Positions 36,456-44,200 of a stretch of 44,200 bases of DNA are shown here, one piece after another; within the stretch, counting starts at the first letter, position 1, and every line of letters begins with the position of its first letter. A program made the translations under genes and the position numbers. The notes beneath the pieces were generated by a model, which saw only the letters and a program-made list of their open reading frames with translations, was not told where the DNA came from and made no database searches. Source of the stretch: Fibrobacter succinogenes (lineage in GTDB: Bacteria; Fibrobacterota; Fibrobacteria; Fibrobacterales; Fibrobacteraceae). Location: assembly GCA_902767785.1 (NCBI GenBank), contig CACXIR010000014.1, positions 1-44,200 of the forward strand, read 5' to 3'.

Positions 36456-37646
36456 CTACATATCTCCGGTCTTGAGTCTGGAGCCGTCCCGCAGGTGGGT
36501 AAGCGTCAGGCCTAAAACCATGTAGAATACCGCCTGGGTCGCCAGAGGCAAGAGGTAGGTAGCGGCATCGCTAATGCCTGCACCCCGCTGTTCAATGGCA
36601 AGCCACGCCGGAACGGCAAAAGTCGAGGGGAAAAAGCTGGAAAGTCCTTTCATCCAAATCGGTGCCAATTCAACGGGCCAACTGAAATTGGACAAGAACA
36701 GGAGCGGAATGGACATGTACAGGAACAGCTGCACGCTGGTTTCGCGCCGCAAGAACACCTGGGACACCACCATGCCGAAATTGATGACCGCAAGCAGGAA
36801 AATAAAGGAAAATACCGCCATAGGCAAGAATTCGCCACGACGGGGGAAGTCAAAGACATCGTAGATTACGAAATGGTAAAGCAGTATGAAGCTGCAATAG
36901 TGAACAAAGTAAGCGAAGGAGCGACCAAAGTACCGATAGAACAGGCCTTCATTTTCATGAGCGGTATTGCGTTGCAACTTACGGAACTTACGGTGGGCGC
37001 GGGCGCCCCCCAGCAGGCAAAGGCCTATCACCAAGGTCTGCTGCAATATCAGCACCAGCACGCTAGGGACAACGTAGTTGGAATAGCTACCCGTATTGTT
37101 GTACATGGTCTGAATGCCCAGGGGAATCGGGTCACGCATGGCCATGGCCTGCGCGGCAGGGACCTTCTTGGAAAGGGCAATGCGCTTGACCTTGGTTGTA
37201 GCCCCGAGAGTCAAGGCACAGGTGGAAAAAGCCGTGGAGATGTTTCCATGAAGCATCACGTAGGCGCCATGGGTAAACACGTTAACCACCACATTCTCGC
37301 CCTTCTGTAAATTCGCTTCCATTCCCTTGGGAATGACCATAAAGCCGTATATTTCTTCGTTCGCCATGGATTCTTCGGCATCGTGAATTTGGCCGAAAGT
37401 TTGCCGCACACTCACCTGCTGGGATGCGTCTGCCATCTGGACGAGTTCGCGAGAAAGCTTGCTGTGGTCCATGTCCACGACGGCTACGGGAATCTTGGAA
37501 ACGGTCTGGTACTTGTAGGGCATGGGGTAATAGAACGCATAGAGCACTCCCGCCACCACCAGCAAAAGCACCGCCGCCGCATCGGTATAGAACAGTTTCC
37601 ATTCCGCAACGGCAACCATGAAGAACCGCTTGAAGATATCAATCAT
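36456..37646 (-). CDS. ABC-2-type export permease (second of pair)
   Basis: 396 residues, YhhJ/YbhR-like. One N-terminal membrane segment (AAVLLLVVAGVLYAFYY) is followed by a large periplasmic domain (about 45-190, with VAVVDMDHSKLSRELVQM) and five or so membrane segments to the C terminus. It overlaps the preceding permease gene by eight bases. With the HlyD and TolC proteins upstream it forms a putative envelope-spanning export pump. No ATP-binding subunit is encoded in the operon. The substrate is unknown. Confidence 0.87.
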   Translation of the reverse strand: MIDIFKRFFMVAVAEWKLFYTDAAAVLLLVVAGVLYAFYYPMPYKYQTVSKIPVAVVDMDHSKLSRELVQMADASQQVSVRQTFGQIHDAEESMANEEIYGFMVIPKGMEANLQKGENVVVNVFTHGAYVMLHGNISTAFSTCALTLGATTKVKRIALSKKVPAAQAMAMRDPIPLGIQTMYNNTGSYSNYVVPSVLVLILQQTLVIGLCLLGGARAHRKFRKLQRNTAHENEGLFYRYFGRSFAYFVHYCSFILLYHFVIYDVFDFPRRGEFLPMAVFSFIFLLAVINFGMVVSQVFLRRETSVQLFLYMSIPLLFLSNFSWPVELAPIWMKGLSSFFPSTFAVPAWLAIEQRGAGISDAATYLLPLATQAVFYMVLGLTLTHLRDGSRLKTGDM

Positions 37647-38961
37647 CTGACACCTCCGGCAGTCGATTTTCTTCGCTATGGTTCATCTGCGGATTCATCA
37701 GGTTCAGATGCAGTCTTCCCGTATTTCGAGTCCTGTGCCTGTTTCCGATTCCATAATTCGCAGGATTCAAATCGTCGGCGACCACATCCAGGGCAGCCTT
37801 AATCTTGTCCTTCGCAGATCCGTGCTGCCGGACCCAGTTCAATTCCTTACGCTTGGAGGCAAACCAGCGCACATACAGGAGCCTTGTGGCCAGCAGCTGC
37901 CAGAACAGTCCCATAAAAAGAAGGGTGACGATACTATCCCAGGCGTGCGCACTGCCGGCAGGACCCACCAACATGGCGGATTGGACCTTGAGCAGGTGAG
38001 TCAGCGGCAACAGGTAGGCAAAACAGCGCACCACAAAGGGCATGGCCATCAGGGGGAATGTCTGCCCCGCAAAGGCAAAGGCAGGGCCGCCAATCACTCC
38101 CGCCACACTTGTTGCCATACGCATGTTTCCCGTAATGCCCACAAAGGTCGCTCCAGCCCCGGTGCAGGCCAAAATCATGGCCAACTGGCCCGCCGACACC
38201 AAGACGAACTCCCTAAAGGTCATGGGAGTCAGCATACTATGGGCGTAGGCATACACCGCCATAAAGGCAAGCCACTGGACAACAATCAGGGGCAACATGG
38301 TCGCACACATAAGGACAGCGCGGGATTTTCCGGCACGTCTGATCATCCAGCGGACCGTATGGTCCCTGAAGGGGAAACTGAACACGTAAACCGCCCCAAG
38401 AATTGCCGCCAGATGGAAGATGGCACTGACCAGCCCCAGCCCCAAGAACCCCTGGTAGTTACCTTCGAGATTGCCGACGGAATGGAGTTCCACCTGGACG
38501 GGATTGTCGATTCCTGCGGTAAAGAGCCCTTCGCCCACATTCGTCACCACCGCACGGATTTCTTTTAAGGCAAAGGAATTGGTCAAGTAGTTCTGCCCGC
38601 TGGAAAACACGGGAATCACAGGCGTCTCGAGGCGAAGGGCGCGGCGTTCCATATTGTAGGGAATAACGAGAAAGGCCTGCAGGTCTCCACGGATTACCGC
38701 ATGTTCGCATTCCCCGATGTCGCTGCAGTCCTGGACCACATCCAGAACGGGATCCGACCGCAAGGCGTTTTCCAGTCTATCCGCAAGCAGGGACGCATCC
38801 TGACGGACAATTCCGATGGGTACGTGCAGAATAATGCGGGCAGAGAAAAACTCCACCATGAACACGGAGGTTCCCACAGGCAACAAGAGAATCACCAGCC
38901 ACAAGACGATGTTTGGACTGAAATAAATCTTCTTGACCGTGTCTAAAAAGGCCCTGAACAC
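37639..38961 (-). CDS. ABC-2-type export permease (first of pair)
   Basis: 440 residues with the same plan as its partner: an N-terminal membrane segment (IVLWLVILLLPVGTSVFMV), a periplasmic domain (VPIGIVRQDASLLADRLENAL), and C-terminal membrane segments (for example GLGLVSAIFHLAAILGAVYVF). A basic tail of about 60 residues follows the last segment. It starts 21 bases after the HlyD-like gene and overlaps the next permease by eight bases. The two permeases are paralogous and probably form a heterodimer. Confidence 0.87.
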   Translation of the reverse strand: MFRAFLDTVKKIYFSPNIVLWLVILLLPVGTSVFMVEFFSARIILHVPIGIVRQDASLLADRLENALRSDPVLDVVQDCSDIGECEHAVIRGDLQAFLVIPYNMERRALRLETPVIPVFSSGQNYLTNSFALKEIRAVVTNVGEGLFTAGIDNPVQVELHSVGNLEGNYQGFLGLGLVSAIFHLAAILGAVYVFSFPFRDHTVRWMIRRAGKSRAVLMCATMLPLIVVQWLAFMAVYAYAHSMLTPMTFREFVLVSAGQLAMILACTGAGATFVGITGNMRMATSVAGVIGGPAFAFAGQTFPLMAMPFVVRCFAYLLPLTHLLKVQSAMLVGPAGSAHAWDSIVTLLFMGLFWQLLATRLLYVRWFASKRKELNWVRQHGSAKDKIKAALDVVADDLNPANYGIGNRHRTRNTGRLHLNLMNPQMNHSEENRLPEVSDD

Positions 38962-38982
38962 GACCCTTGCCCCTTGCGGCTG

Positions 38983-39981
38983 CTACTTCAGCTGCTCCAG
39001 CGGGAACAACACGCTCATGCCGGGTCTCAGGTTTTCCACCTCTACCGTGGGGCGCAGGTGCACTTCGAAAGTCTTCAGGTCAAAGCCGCCGCTTTCCTTG
39101 GAGCTTTTCCAGGTGGCATAGTCCCCAACGGGAGCAATGTAGGACACCTCCATCTCCACGGCGGCGTTCAATGCCGGAACCGGCAGAACAAAAGTCTTGC
39201 CTTTGGTCACGTTCTTCAAGAAATCTTCCCGCAGGTGGAACACTGCCCAAGCATCCTTCAGGTCGGTCACGGCTATCACCGGCATGCCCGCCCCCACGAC
39301 CTCGCCTTCTTCCACCACCTTCAGGGTGACCTCGCCCGCGATGGGGCTCTTGATTTTTGTTTCTTCCAGATAGGCGTTCACCTCGGCGTTGGCACCTTCG
39401 GCCTGCTTCACCAGGGCTTCTGCAGCTTCCTTGTCTTCGTCGCGGGCGCCTGCCAGGGCCATCTCGTACTGGGCACGGGCCGCATCGGCGGCCCCCTGGG
39501 AGGCCTTCATCTGGGTTTCGGCCTCGTCCCGCTTCTGCAGCGGGAGCACGCCTTCGTTATAGAGTTTCTGCACCCGCTCGTAGGTGTTCTTCGCCAGGTT
39601 GGCGGCATCCTGTGCGCGGGCCGCCATGGCCTTCAGGGCCTTGACGTCTTCGGAGCGGGCTCCGTTTTTTGCCTTGTTGGCCTGGGCCTTCGCCGCCCCC
39701 AGCGCCCCCTGGGCCTGCATTTTCTTGGCCTCGATTTCGGGGCTGTTGATGACCGCCACCAGGGCGTTCTTCTTGACCGTCTGGCCTTCACGGACCAAAA
39801 GTTTTTCTATGCGTCCGGGAACTTTCCCTGCCACCAACACGCGGCGGGCTTCCATCTGGCCCTGCAAATACCTGTCCTTCGGCTTTGTCGCAAACTCCTG
39901 AAGTTGCAGAATAGCCGCCACCATAAGGGCCACCAGCACGACAATCGCAAAAATCTTGCTTGCAAACTTTATCTTGTCCAT
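38983..39981 (-). CDS. HlyD-family membrane fusion protein
   Basis: 332 residues. An N-terminal membrane anchor (KIFAIVVLVALMVAAIL) is followed by a lipoyl/barrel-sandwich part (GQMEARRVLVAGKVPGRIEKLLV), a long alpha-helical hairpin rich in Ala, Lys and Glu (about 80-215), the second lipoyl half (TKIKSPIAGEVTLKVVEEGEV), and beta-barrel strands near the C terminus. It links the inner-membrane permeases to TolC. Its ATG overlaps the TolC stop codon (TAATG), so the two are coupled. Confidence 0.92.
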   Translation of the reverse strand: MDKIKFASKIFAIVVLVALMVAAILQLQEFATKPKDRYLQGQMEARRVLVAGKVPGRIEKLLVREGQTVKKNALVAVINSPEIEAKKMQAQGALGAAKAQANKAKNGARSEDVKALKAMAARAQDAANLAKNTYERVQKLYNEGVLPLQKRDEAETQMKASQGAADAARAQYEMALAGARDEDKEAAEALVKQAEGANAEVNAYLEETKIKSPIAGEVTLKVVEEGEVVGAGMPVIAVTDLKDAWAVFHLREDFLKNVTKGKTFVLPVPALNAAVEMEVSYIAPVGDYATWKSSKESGGFDLKTFEVHLRPTVEVENLRPGMSVLFPLEQLK

Positions 39982-41567
39982 TATTCCTTCCCCACAGATT
40001 TGCTATTCAACATGGCTCCCGCCTGTTCCACCTCGCCGCTGGCTTCCAACAGGCCAAGCCAGGCGATGACCGCATCGTAATGGGCCTTCAGATCTGCCAC
40101 CTGGAGGCGCGACAGCGCAAGTTCCGCATCCACCACATCCAGGCCCGTAGCAAGACCGGACTCGTAGGCCAGCTTTTGGCTGCGGAGGGCCTCGTCCGCA
40201 AGCTCACGGGTTTTCTTCAGGCTCTCCAGACGGCCCTTGGCATGCTCCAGCTCCCGCCAGCGCTTTTCTACCAAAAGGCCTATATTGTCCAAGGTCTGCT
40301 CTTCCATGCTACCCAGGGAGCGGTCCATGGCCTTGGCGTTTGCCACCTTGGAGCGGGTCTCGCCACCCTTGAACAAATCCCACTGGGCCTTGGCACCTAT
40401 GGCCCATTCCGGCTCCAGAATGGTCAGGTCCTTGGTGTAGAGTTCCTTGTAGGCAAAAAGTGCTACTGTCGGGAAATAGTCCGCACGGGCGGCACTCACC
40501 GCGTCTTGGCTGCGCTTGCGCTCCGTACGGAGCTGCCTCAGTCCCGGATGGTTTTCCCTGGCCTTCTGCTTGATTTCTTCCATAGTCTGGATGCTTTCCG
40601 GAGCTTCCACCGGCGTCACCGCCGTAATGTTCGTGTCCGTATGGAGCAGGCTTGCAAGGGCCATCCGGGCAAGGGACTGGTCCCGCAGGGCGTCGTCGTA
40701 GGCGTTTTCCGCCTCGGCCAGCGCCACTTCGGCACGCAGGCGTTCCGCCTTGCTAATCTGACCGCTGGCCTCCAGCTTCTTGGAGCGCTCCAGGTGTTCT
40801 TCCAGATTCTTCTTGGTGTTCTCCCGCATTACCGCCAGCTCTTCGGCCAGCCTAAGCGTAAAGTACTTGGTGGCCACATCCATCAGGATGGTATTCTGCG
40901 CCATGTCGAAGGCCGCCTTCTTGGCGTTCACATTCTCCTTGGCGGCATCGTAGGCGGAATAAATCTTGAGTCCCGTAAAAATAGGCCAGATGGCGGTCAC
41001 GCGGGCGTTGAAGAACAGTTCGTCCTGAACCTTCATCCTAAATTCGGCATCGTCAATCTGGGACTTCGCCGCATCCATCTGCTGTTGGGTGGCGGCGGCG
41101 TACTCGTCGGCCTTCTGCTGGGCGATTTCCTGGGCGGTCCCTCCAAGCCGACTTTTGGCGAAAGCGTCGGCCTGGGCTGCGGACAGCCCCTGAGCCAAGG
41201 CACCGTTATAGGCCTGGGCATACCCCGCACTGGCCTGGTTATAGGCGTCAATGTAAGCCTTGGAATAGGCGGCAGCCGGAGCCACCGTAGAAAGCCCGCC
41301 GGCAATACCGCTCAAGGCCTGCTGAATTTCACCTAAATCGATATAGATGGGGTCGTTAATTCTCGTAACGCCTGCGCTCAGGCTCACCGTAGGCATAAAA
41401 CGGGAACGGGCCTCACCCTGGGCGCTTTCGGCCATGTCCACCTTGGCCCTTTCGGCCTTGATTTGTGCGTTACCGGACTTGGCCATTGAAAGAGCTTCTT
41501 GCAAGGTGATAGGTGCCGACCATGCCAGCACCACCCCAAACAGAATGCACAAAACACAACGCTCCAT
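39981..41567 (-). CDS. TolC-family outer-membrane efflux protein
   Basis: 528 residues. A signal peptide (CVLCILFGVVLAWSAP) is followed by ITLQEALSMAKSGNAQIKAERA, the usual start of a TolC repeat, then two long coiled-coil/beta-barrel halves (for example KLEASGQISKAERLRAEVALAEAENAYDD and VAQKLAYESGLATGLDVVDAELALSRLQ-type sequence). An Ala/Tyr/Gln-rich insert (about 95-165) is longer than in E. coli TolC. It forms the outer-membrane channel of the export system and is the first gene of the four-gene operon. The 96 bases between it and the lamin-tail gene probably hold its promoter. Confidence 0.92.
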   Translation of the reverse strand: MERCVLCILFGVVLAWSAPITLQEALSMAKSGNAQIKAERAKVDMAESAQGEARSRFMPTVSLSAGVTRINDPIYIDLGEIQQALSGIAGGLSTVAPAAAYSKAYIDAYNQASAGYAQAYNGALAQGLSAAQADAFAKSRLGGTAQEIAQQKADEYAAATQQQMDAAKSQIDDAEFRMKVQDELFFNARVTAIWPIFTGLKIYSAYDAAKENVNAKKAAFDMAQNTILMDVATKYFTLRLAEELAVMRENTKKNLEEHLERSKKLEASGQISKAERLRAEVALAEAENAYDDALRDQSLARMALASLLHTDTNITAVTPVEAPESIQTMEEIKQKARENHPGLRQLRTERKRSQDAVSAARADYFPTVALFAYKELYTKDLTILEPEWAIGAKAQWDLFKGGETRSKVANAKAMDRSLGSMEEQTLDNIGLLVEKRWRELEHAKGRLESLKKTRELADEALRSQKLAYESGLATGLDVVDAELALSRLQVADLKAHYDAVIAWLGLLEASGEVEQAGAMLNSKSVGKE

Positions 41568-41663
41568 AGCCCCAAAAGATACAAAATTCGGAGCTATGGA
41601 TTCTTACAGAATTGTTTCTTGTAAAAGTTTAGTGTATTACAATTGCGGCTTTGGATTCACCGC

Positions 41664-43304
41664 TTACTTTCCCACGGTAGGTTCTGCCACCTTCCAGGCA
41701 GAAGCCTCATAGCCCATGGTGGTGTAGTTTGCACGCTGCAGGCTCTTGCCGTAACCATCGGCATCTTCCAGCCCCTTCCAGGTGTCGGAATACAGCGTAG
41801 CGTCGGACCAGTCATAGTACCACTGGATGGTGGCAGCCAAATTGGCAGAGGGATCCTCCTCGTCTACGACGGCAGAAATTTCGTCGTAATCAAAGGGCTG
41901 TTTTACGGCAATAGTTTCACCGCGGTTGGAAAGCTTGCCCTTATACAAGAATATCTGCACATTGCTAGCAATATTATATTTCTTACGAATGCCGGCAGTG
42001 TCGTGCGCAATAGACTCTATCGAATCGGGGAGGAGCAGGGCACGGCCGCCAGCAGGCAACGCTGCTCCCTGGGGGAACTCCAAATTGATGCCTTCCACCT
42101 TCCAGCCCTTACCCTTGAAATTTTTGCTCTCGTACAGGTTCACAGCTGTGTCGGCCTTGTTCACCAGTTCCATGAATTCAAAGTCGACAGAACCCTTTTC
42201 AAACGGATGATAGTAGATTTCATCTATAAAGATTGGCCCTACCTTCAATGCGGCATTGGCGGCGCCTTGGGTAGCCTTTGTCAAAGCACCCTGAGCAGTA
42301 GAACCATCACTTATATCTATAACGCCGCTGCTCAAGTTGCTAGCAGCCAACAAAAGACTGGATTCTGCGCCCGTTTTCTTGCCACCAGACGTTTCGTAGA
42401 GGTAGTAAGAACCGCCCTTGGCATTCAAGGTGATTTCTTCACCCCAGATTGCCGCGTCGTTAGCCGGCAATGCCAAGTATCCCTTGGCAGGGACCTTTCC
42501 CTTCTTGATAGTCCAGGAGGTGTCACGATACCCGGACTTGGTTTCAAAAATCCAGCCAGACACATCCACGTCGGCATCGCCTGCATTGTACAATTCCACC
42601 CAGCCTTCGCTAGTTCCCAGAACATAAGGCTGAATCTCGTTCAAGCGAACCTTGGTAGGGGCGATGTATTCGTCGGCAGCACCGGGATTGCCCCACTCCT
42701 TTTTGCTTGCAGCCCAAGCACTGGCCTGACTGGGGTTTCCGCCCACGAACACGAGGCTGCTGCCATTACCGTCGGCAAGGCTCGGCCAAGGCGGTTCCTT
42801 GCTGAAGGCACAACTCACATCGCCTTTGCCCTCCAATTTCACGTCGATAACGTCGCCTTCGTTAGAAAGTTTGGCGATGGAATCGGTCTTTATGTCCTTT
42901 TCCCAAGGGCCAAACAGACGACCCTTGAAATCCCTGTAGGTCTTCTTGAACAGGTCGGGATCGTTGGTCACCACAATGTATTCACTGGTATCCAAAGGTT
43001 CTTTCGGGAAAGTGTAGGTCACCGCCCCATCCAAACGGAGGTTGAAGAGGGTCATGTCACTCATGGCAGACCCGCCAATAATCTTCAGTTCCACCCATTC
43101 AAGAGTAGAATTTTCGGGAGCGTTATACATGACTTCGGTAATCATCACGTAGGCACCACCCGCCTCGGTAGAATTATAATCGTAGCCGCTATCTTCGCCT
43201 TTCGAGTTGTCGCCACTGGAAGAACTGTCGGAACAAGCCGAAAACAGGCCCACCATGGCAAAGGCTGCCACCATACCTACTATAGACCATTTTTTCGAGA
43301 GCAT
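41664..43304 (-). CDS. Lamin-tail-domain lipoprotein
   Basis: 546 residues from the ATG at 43304, chosen because GGGAGG lies before it and a lipoprotein signal (IVGMVAAFAMVGLFSAC) follows. The Ser-rich spacer SDSSSSGDNS is followed by three lamin-tail-like beta domains. One begins VMITEVMYNAPENSTLEWVEL, one VRLNEIQPYVLGTSEGWVELYNAG, and one IFIDEIYYHPFEKGSVDFEFMELVN. Each has the typical EΦxNxG/WVEL core with a following LxxW segment. Lamin-tail domains occur in bacterial surface proteins, often near CotH or VTC genes; the ligand is unknown. It is 31 bases after the VTC-domain gene, in the same operon. Confidence 0.85.
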   Translation of the reverse strand: MLSKKWSIVGMVAAFAMVGLFSACSDSSSSGDNSKGEDSGYDYNSTEAGGAYVMITEVMYNAPENSTLEWVELKIIGGSAMSDMTLFNLRLDGAVTYTFPKEPLDTSEYIVVTNDPDLFKKTYRDFKGRLFGPWEKDIKTDSIAKLSNEGDVIDVKLEGKGDVSCAFSKEPPWPSLADGNGSSLVFVGGNPSQASAWAASKKEWGNPGAADEYIAPTKVRLNEIQPYVLGTSEGWVELYNAGDADVDVSGWIFETKSGYRDTSWTIKKGKVPAKGYLALPANDAAIWGEEITLNAKGGSYYLYETSGGKKTGAESSLLLAASNLSSGVIDISDGSTAQGALTKATQGAANAALKVGPIFIDEIYYHPFEKGSVDFEFMELVNKADTAVNLYESKNFKGKGWKVEGINLEFPQGAALPAGGRALLLPDSIESIAHDTAGIRKKYNIASNVQIFLYKGKLSNRGETIAVKQPFDYDEISAVVDEEDPSANLAATIQWYYDWSDATLYSDTWKGLEDADGYGKSLQRANYTTMGYEASAWKVAEPTVGK

Positions 43305-43335
43305 AGAGCCTCCCTTTTTTGCGGACACACCGCCA

Positions 43336-44154
43336 TTAAAAATTTCCCGCGAGCCTTGTCCAATAGGGGTCCTTGAAATCCTTGGGATGTTCATAGACCC
43401 TGGACCATTCCGCAGCCGCATTACCGAATTTAGAAAAACCGCCCTGTCGCAGGTTCAAGAATCGAATCAAATCAATCATCCAGAAGGGCACCTGGGAACA
43501 GGGACACTTGAGTTCCAGCACGGCGTCGCAGCCCGGCTTGAAAAACCTGGGAATGCCGGTGGAATGCATGTAGTGGGGATCCACAGTATAGTCAAAACCT
43601 GTCTCTTCACGGAAACGCATACCCGTATCGATAGTCACCCGGGAATATTCCTCACGGAGTCCAAACCAGGCACGGCGCTTGTACTGGGTAAGGAGCCTGG
43701 GGTGGGCGTTGTGCAAGTGGGTCTTGTATAAAAAATCCTTCAGGTACTTGCGATCTGTATCGCTCTTGCAAGGCCAATCTTCGGGCCTCATGTTCCACAC
43801 TTCGCCAGGGTTGATTCCCTTGATGGTGGCACGGCTCTTGTAGCAGACTTCCTTCACCTTCCGCTTGCTCTCGAAATGGAATGTCCCATCCTGTGCCGGG
43901 TGTTCTCCATAAGTACGGATACGCATGTTGAAACGGTCCAGGAGCCTGGCCTTTTTCCAGCCGAGGAATGTCCAGCGGTCCGAATCCAGATACAGGTTGG
44001 TAATCCAGTAGAAATGGCCCGGCGTAATCTGGGAATAATGGTCCTCTTCGCAATAAGGCGCAATGAATTCGCCAATACGGTCCGCCCATGCCACAGGAAT
44101 GTGGTACTTGAGCTCGAAACGCTCCAACAAGCTAAAACCGCGGGCTTCGGCCAT
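43336..44154 (-). CDS. VTC-domain protein (polyphosphate polymerase-like)
   Basis: 272 residues, a stand-alone VTC domain of the CYTH/triphosphate-tunnel superfamily. ELKYHIPVAWADRIGEFIAPY at the start, DSDRWTFLGWKK, FNMRIRTYG, TFHFESKRKVKEVCYKSRA, RVTIDTGMRF and AVLELKCPC supply the Arg/Lys/Glu residues that line the tunnel. In yeast VTC4 this domain polymerises polyphosphate from ATP. Bacterial stand-alone copies are commonly found beside a DUF4956 membrane protein and lamin-tail or CotH proteins; that context is partly present here. Activity is not proven. Its ATG overlaps the stop of the gene to the right. Confidence 0.87.
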   Translation of the reverse strand: MAEARGFSLLERFELKYHIPVAWADRIGEFIAPYCEEDHYSQITPGHFYWITNLYLDSDRWTFLGWKKARLLDRFNMRIRTYGEHPAQDGTFHFESKRKVKEVCYKSRATIKGINPGEVWNMRPEDWPCKSDTDRKYLKDFLYKTHLHNAHPRLLTQYKRRAWFGLREEYSRVTIDTGMRFREETGFDYTVDPHYMHSTGIPRFFKPGCDAVLELKCPCSQVPFWMIDLIRFLNLRQGGFSKFGNAAAEWSRVYEHPKDFKDPYWTRLAGNF

Positions 44155-44200
44155 TACTTAAGGCCCTCCCGCAGGTGGTTTTTCACATTGGGATTTGCGA
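44154..44200 (-). CDS. 3' end of an upstream gene (runs off the window)
   Basis: Only the last codons are visible: ANPNVKNHLREGLK then TAA (44156-44154), overlapping the VTC ATG by one base (TAATG). The coupling and natural residue mix support this frame over the other open one, which ends at 44158. From operon habit it could be a DUF4956 membrane protein, but the fragment is too short to tell. Confidence 0.5.
   Translation of the reverse strand, partial: ANPNVKNHLREGLK

Noticed and set aside
41643..43376. 577-codon plus-strand open frame opposite the lamin-tail gene
   Set aside because: Shadow; the minus strand has a lipoprotein signal and three lamin-tail-like domains.

Overview
The window looks like chromosomal DNA of a Fibrobacter-type bacterium (Fibrobacterota). 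This is inferred from content, not from a marker gene. It holds a giant SprA/Sov-like translocon protein of the type IX secretion system (T9SS), surface proteins with serine-rich (SSSSE) linkers and T9SS-like C-terminal sorting domains, many lipoproteins, and a futalosine-route menaquinone gene. Coding density is high and convergent genes are often only 2-4 bases apart. I see no tRNA, rRNA, CRISPR array, insertion sequence or prophage.

Layout. 1-894 is the 3' part of a secreted Cys-containing repeat protein, followed by two terminator-like hairpins. 1071-2192 is an Rpn-family PD-(D/E)XK nuclease with a 12-bp tandem repeat. 2282-6458 is a signalling operon: membrane PAS histidine kinase, single-domain receiver, and a sigma-54-type activator whose receiver has Glu at the phospho-Asp position. 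On the minus strand 9099-6474 are an HMGL-type aldolase-like enzyme, an RlmI-like methyltransferase and, as third gene, an exported protein with a near-canonical ubiquitin domain. Divergent from these is mqnC (9440-10474), and the shared intergenic region carries two copies of a 15-bp palindrome.

14131-10477 (minus) is a large GLUG-type surface protein split by a +1 frameshift inside its Ser-rich linker. Upstream of it is an unannotated-size transcription unit (promoter, ribosome-binding site, 20-codon ORF, terminator). 14512-17092 is batD-batE without the usual von Willebrand-factor A genes. 23879-17097 is sprA. 25904-24012 is an AIPR-family (abortive infection) gene, divergent from a leucine-rich-repeat protein. 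Two tandem S41 peptidase lipoproteins follow, then an M23 peptidase lipoprotein, an FKBP lipoprotein with a long Ala/Pro/Lys tail, glmS-scpA, a small zinc-ribbon protein and a YugP-type membrane protease. 41567-36456 is a TolC/HlyD/two-permease export operon lacking an ATPase gene. The right end is a VTC-domain protein and a lamin-tail-domain lipoprotein, preceded by the tail of another gene.

How the parts fit. The envelope dominates: SprA is the predicted outer-membrane channel for proteins with T9SS C-terminal domains, and at least two such cargo candidates lie in the same window. The most unusual is the ubiquitin-like protein: signal peptide, then a domain matching human ubiquitin at 48 of 72 positions by my hand alignment, then a Ser-rich linker and a T9SS-like tail, with the conjugating Gly-Gly absent. 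It reads as a eukaryote-derived ubiquitin fold turned into a bacterial surface module.
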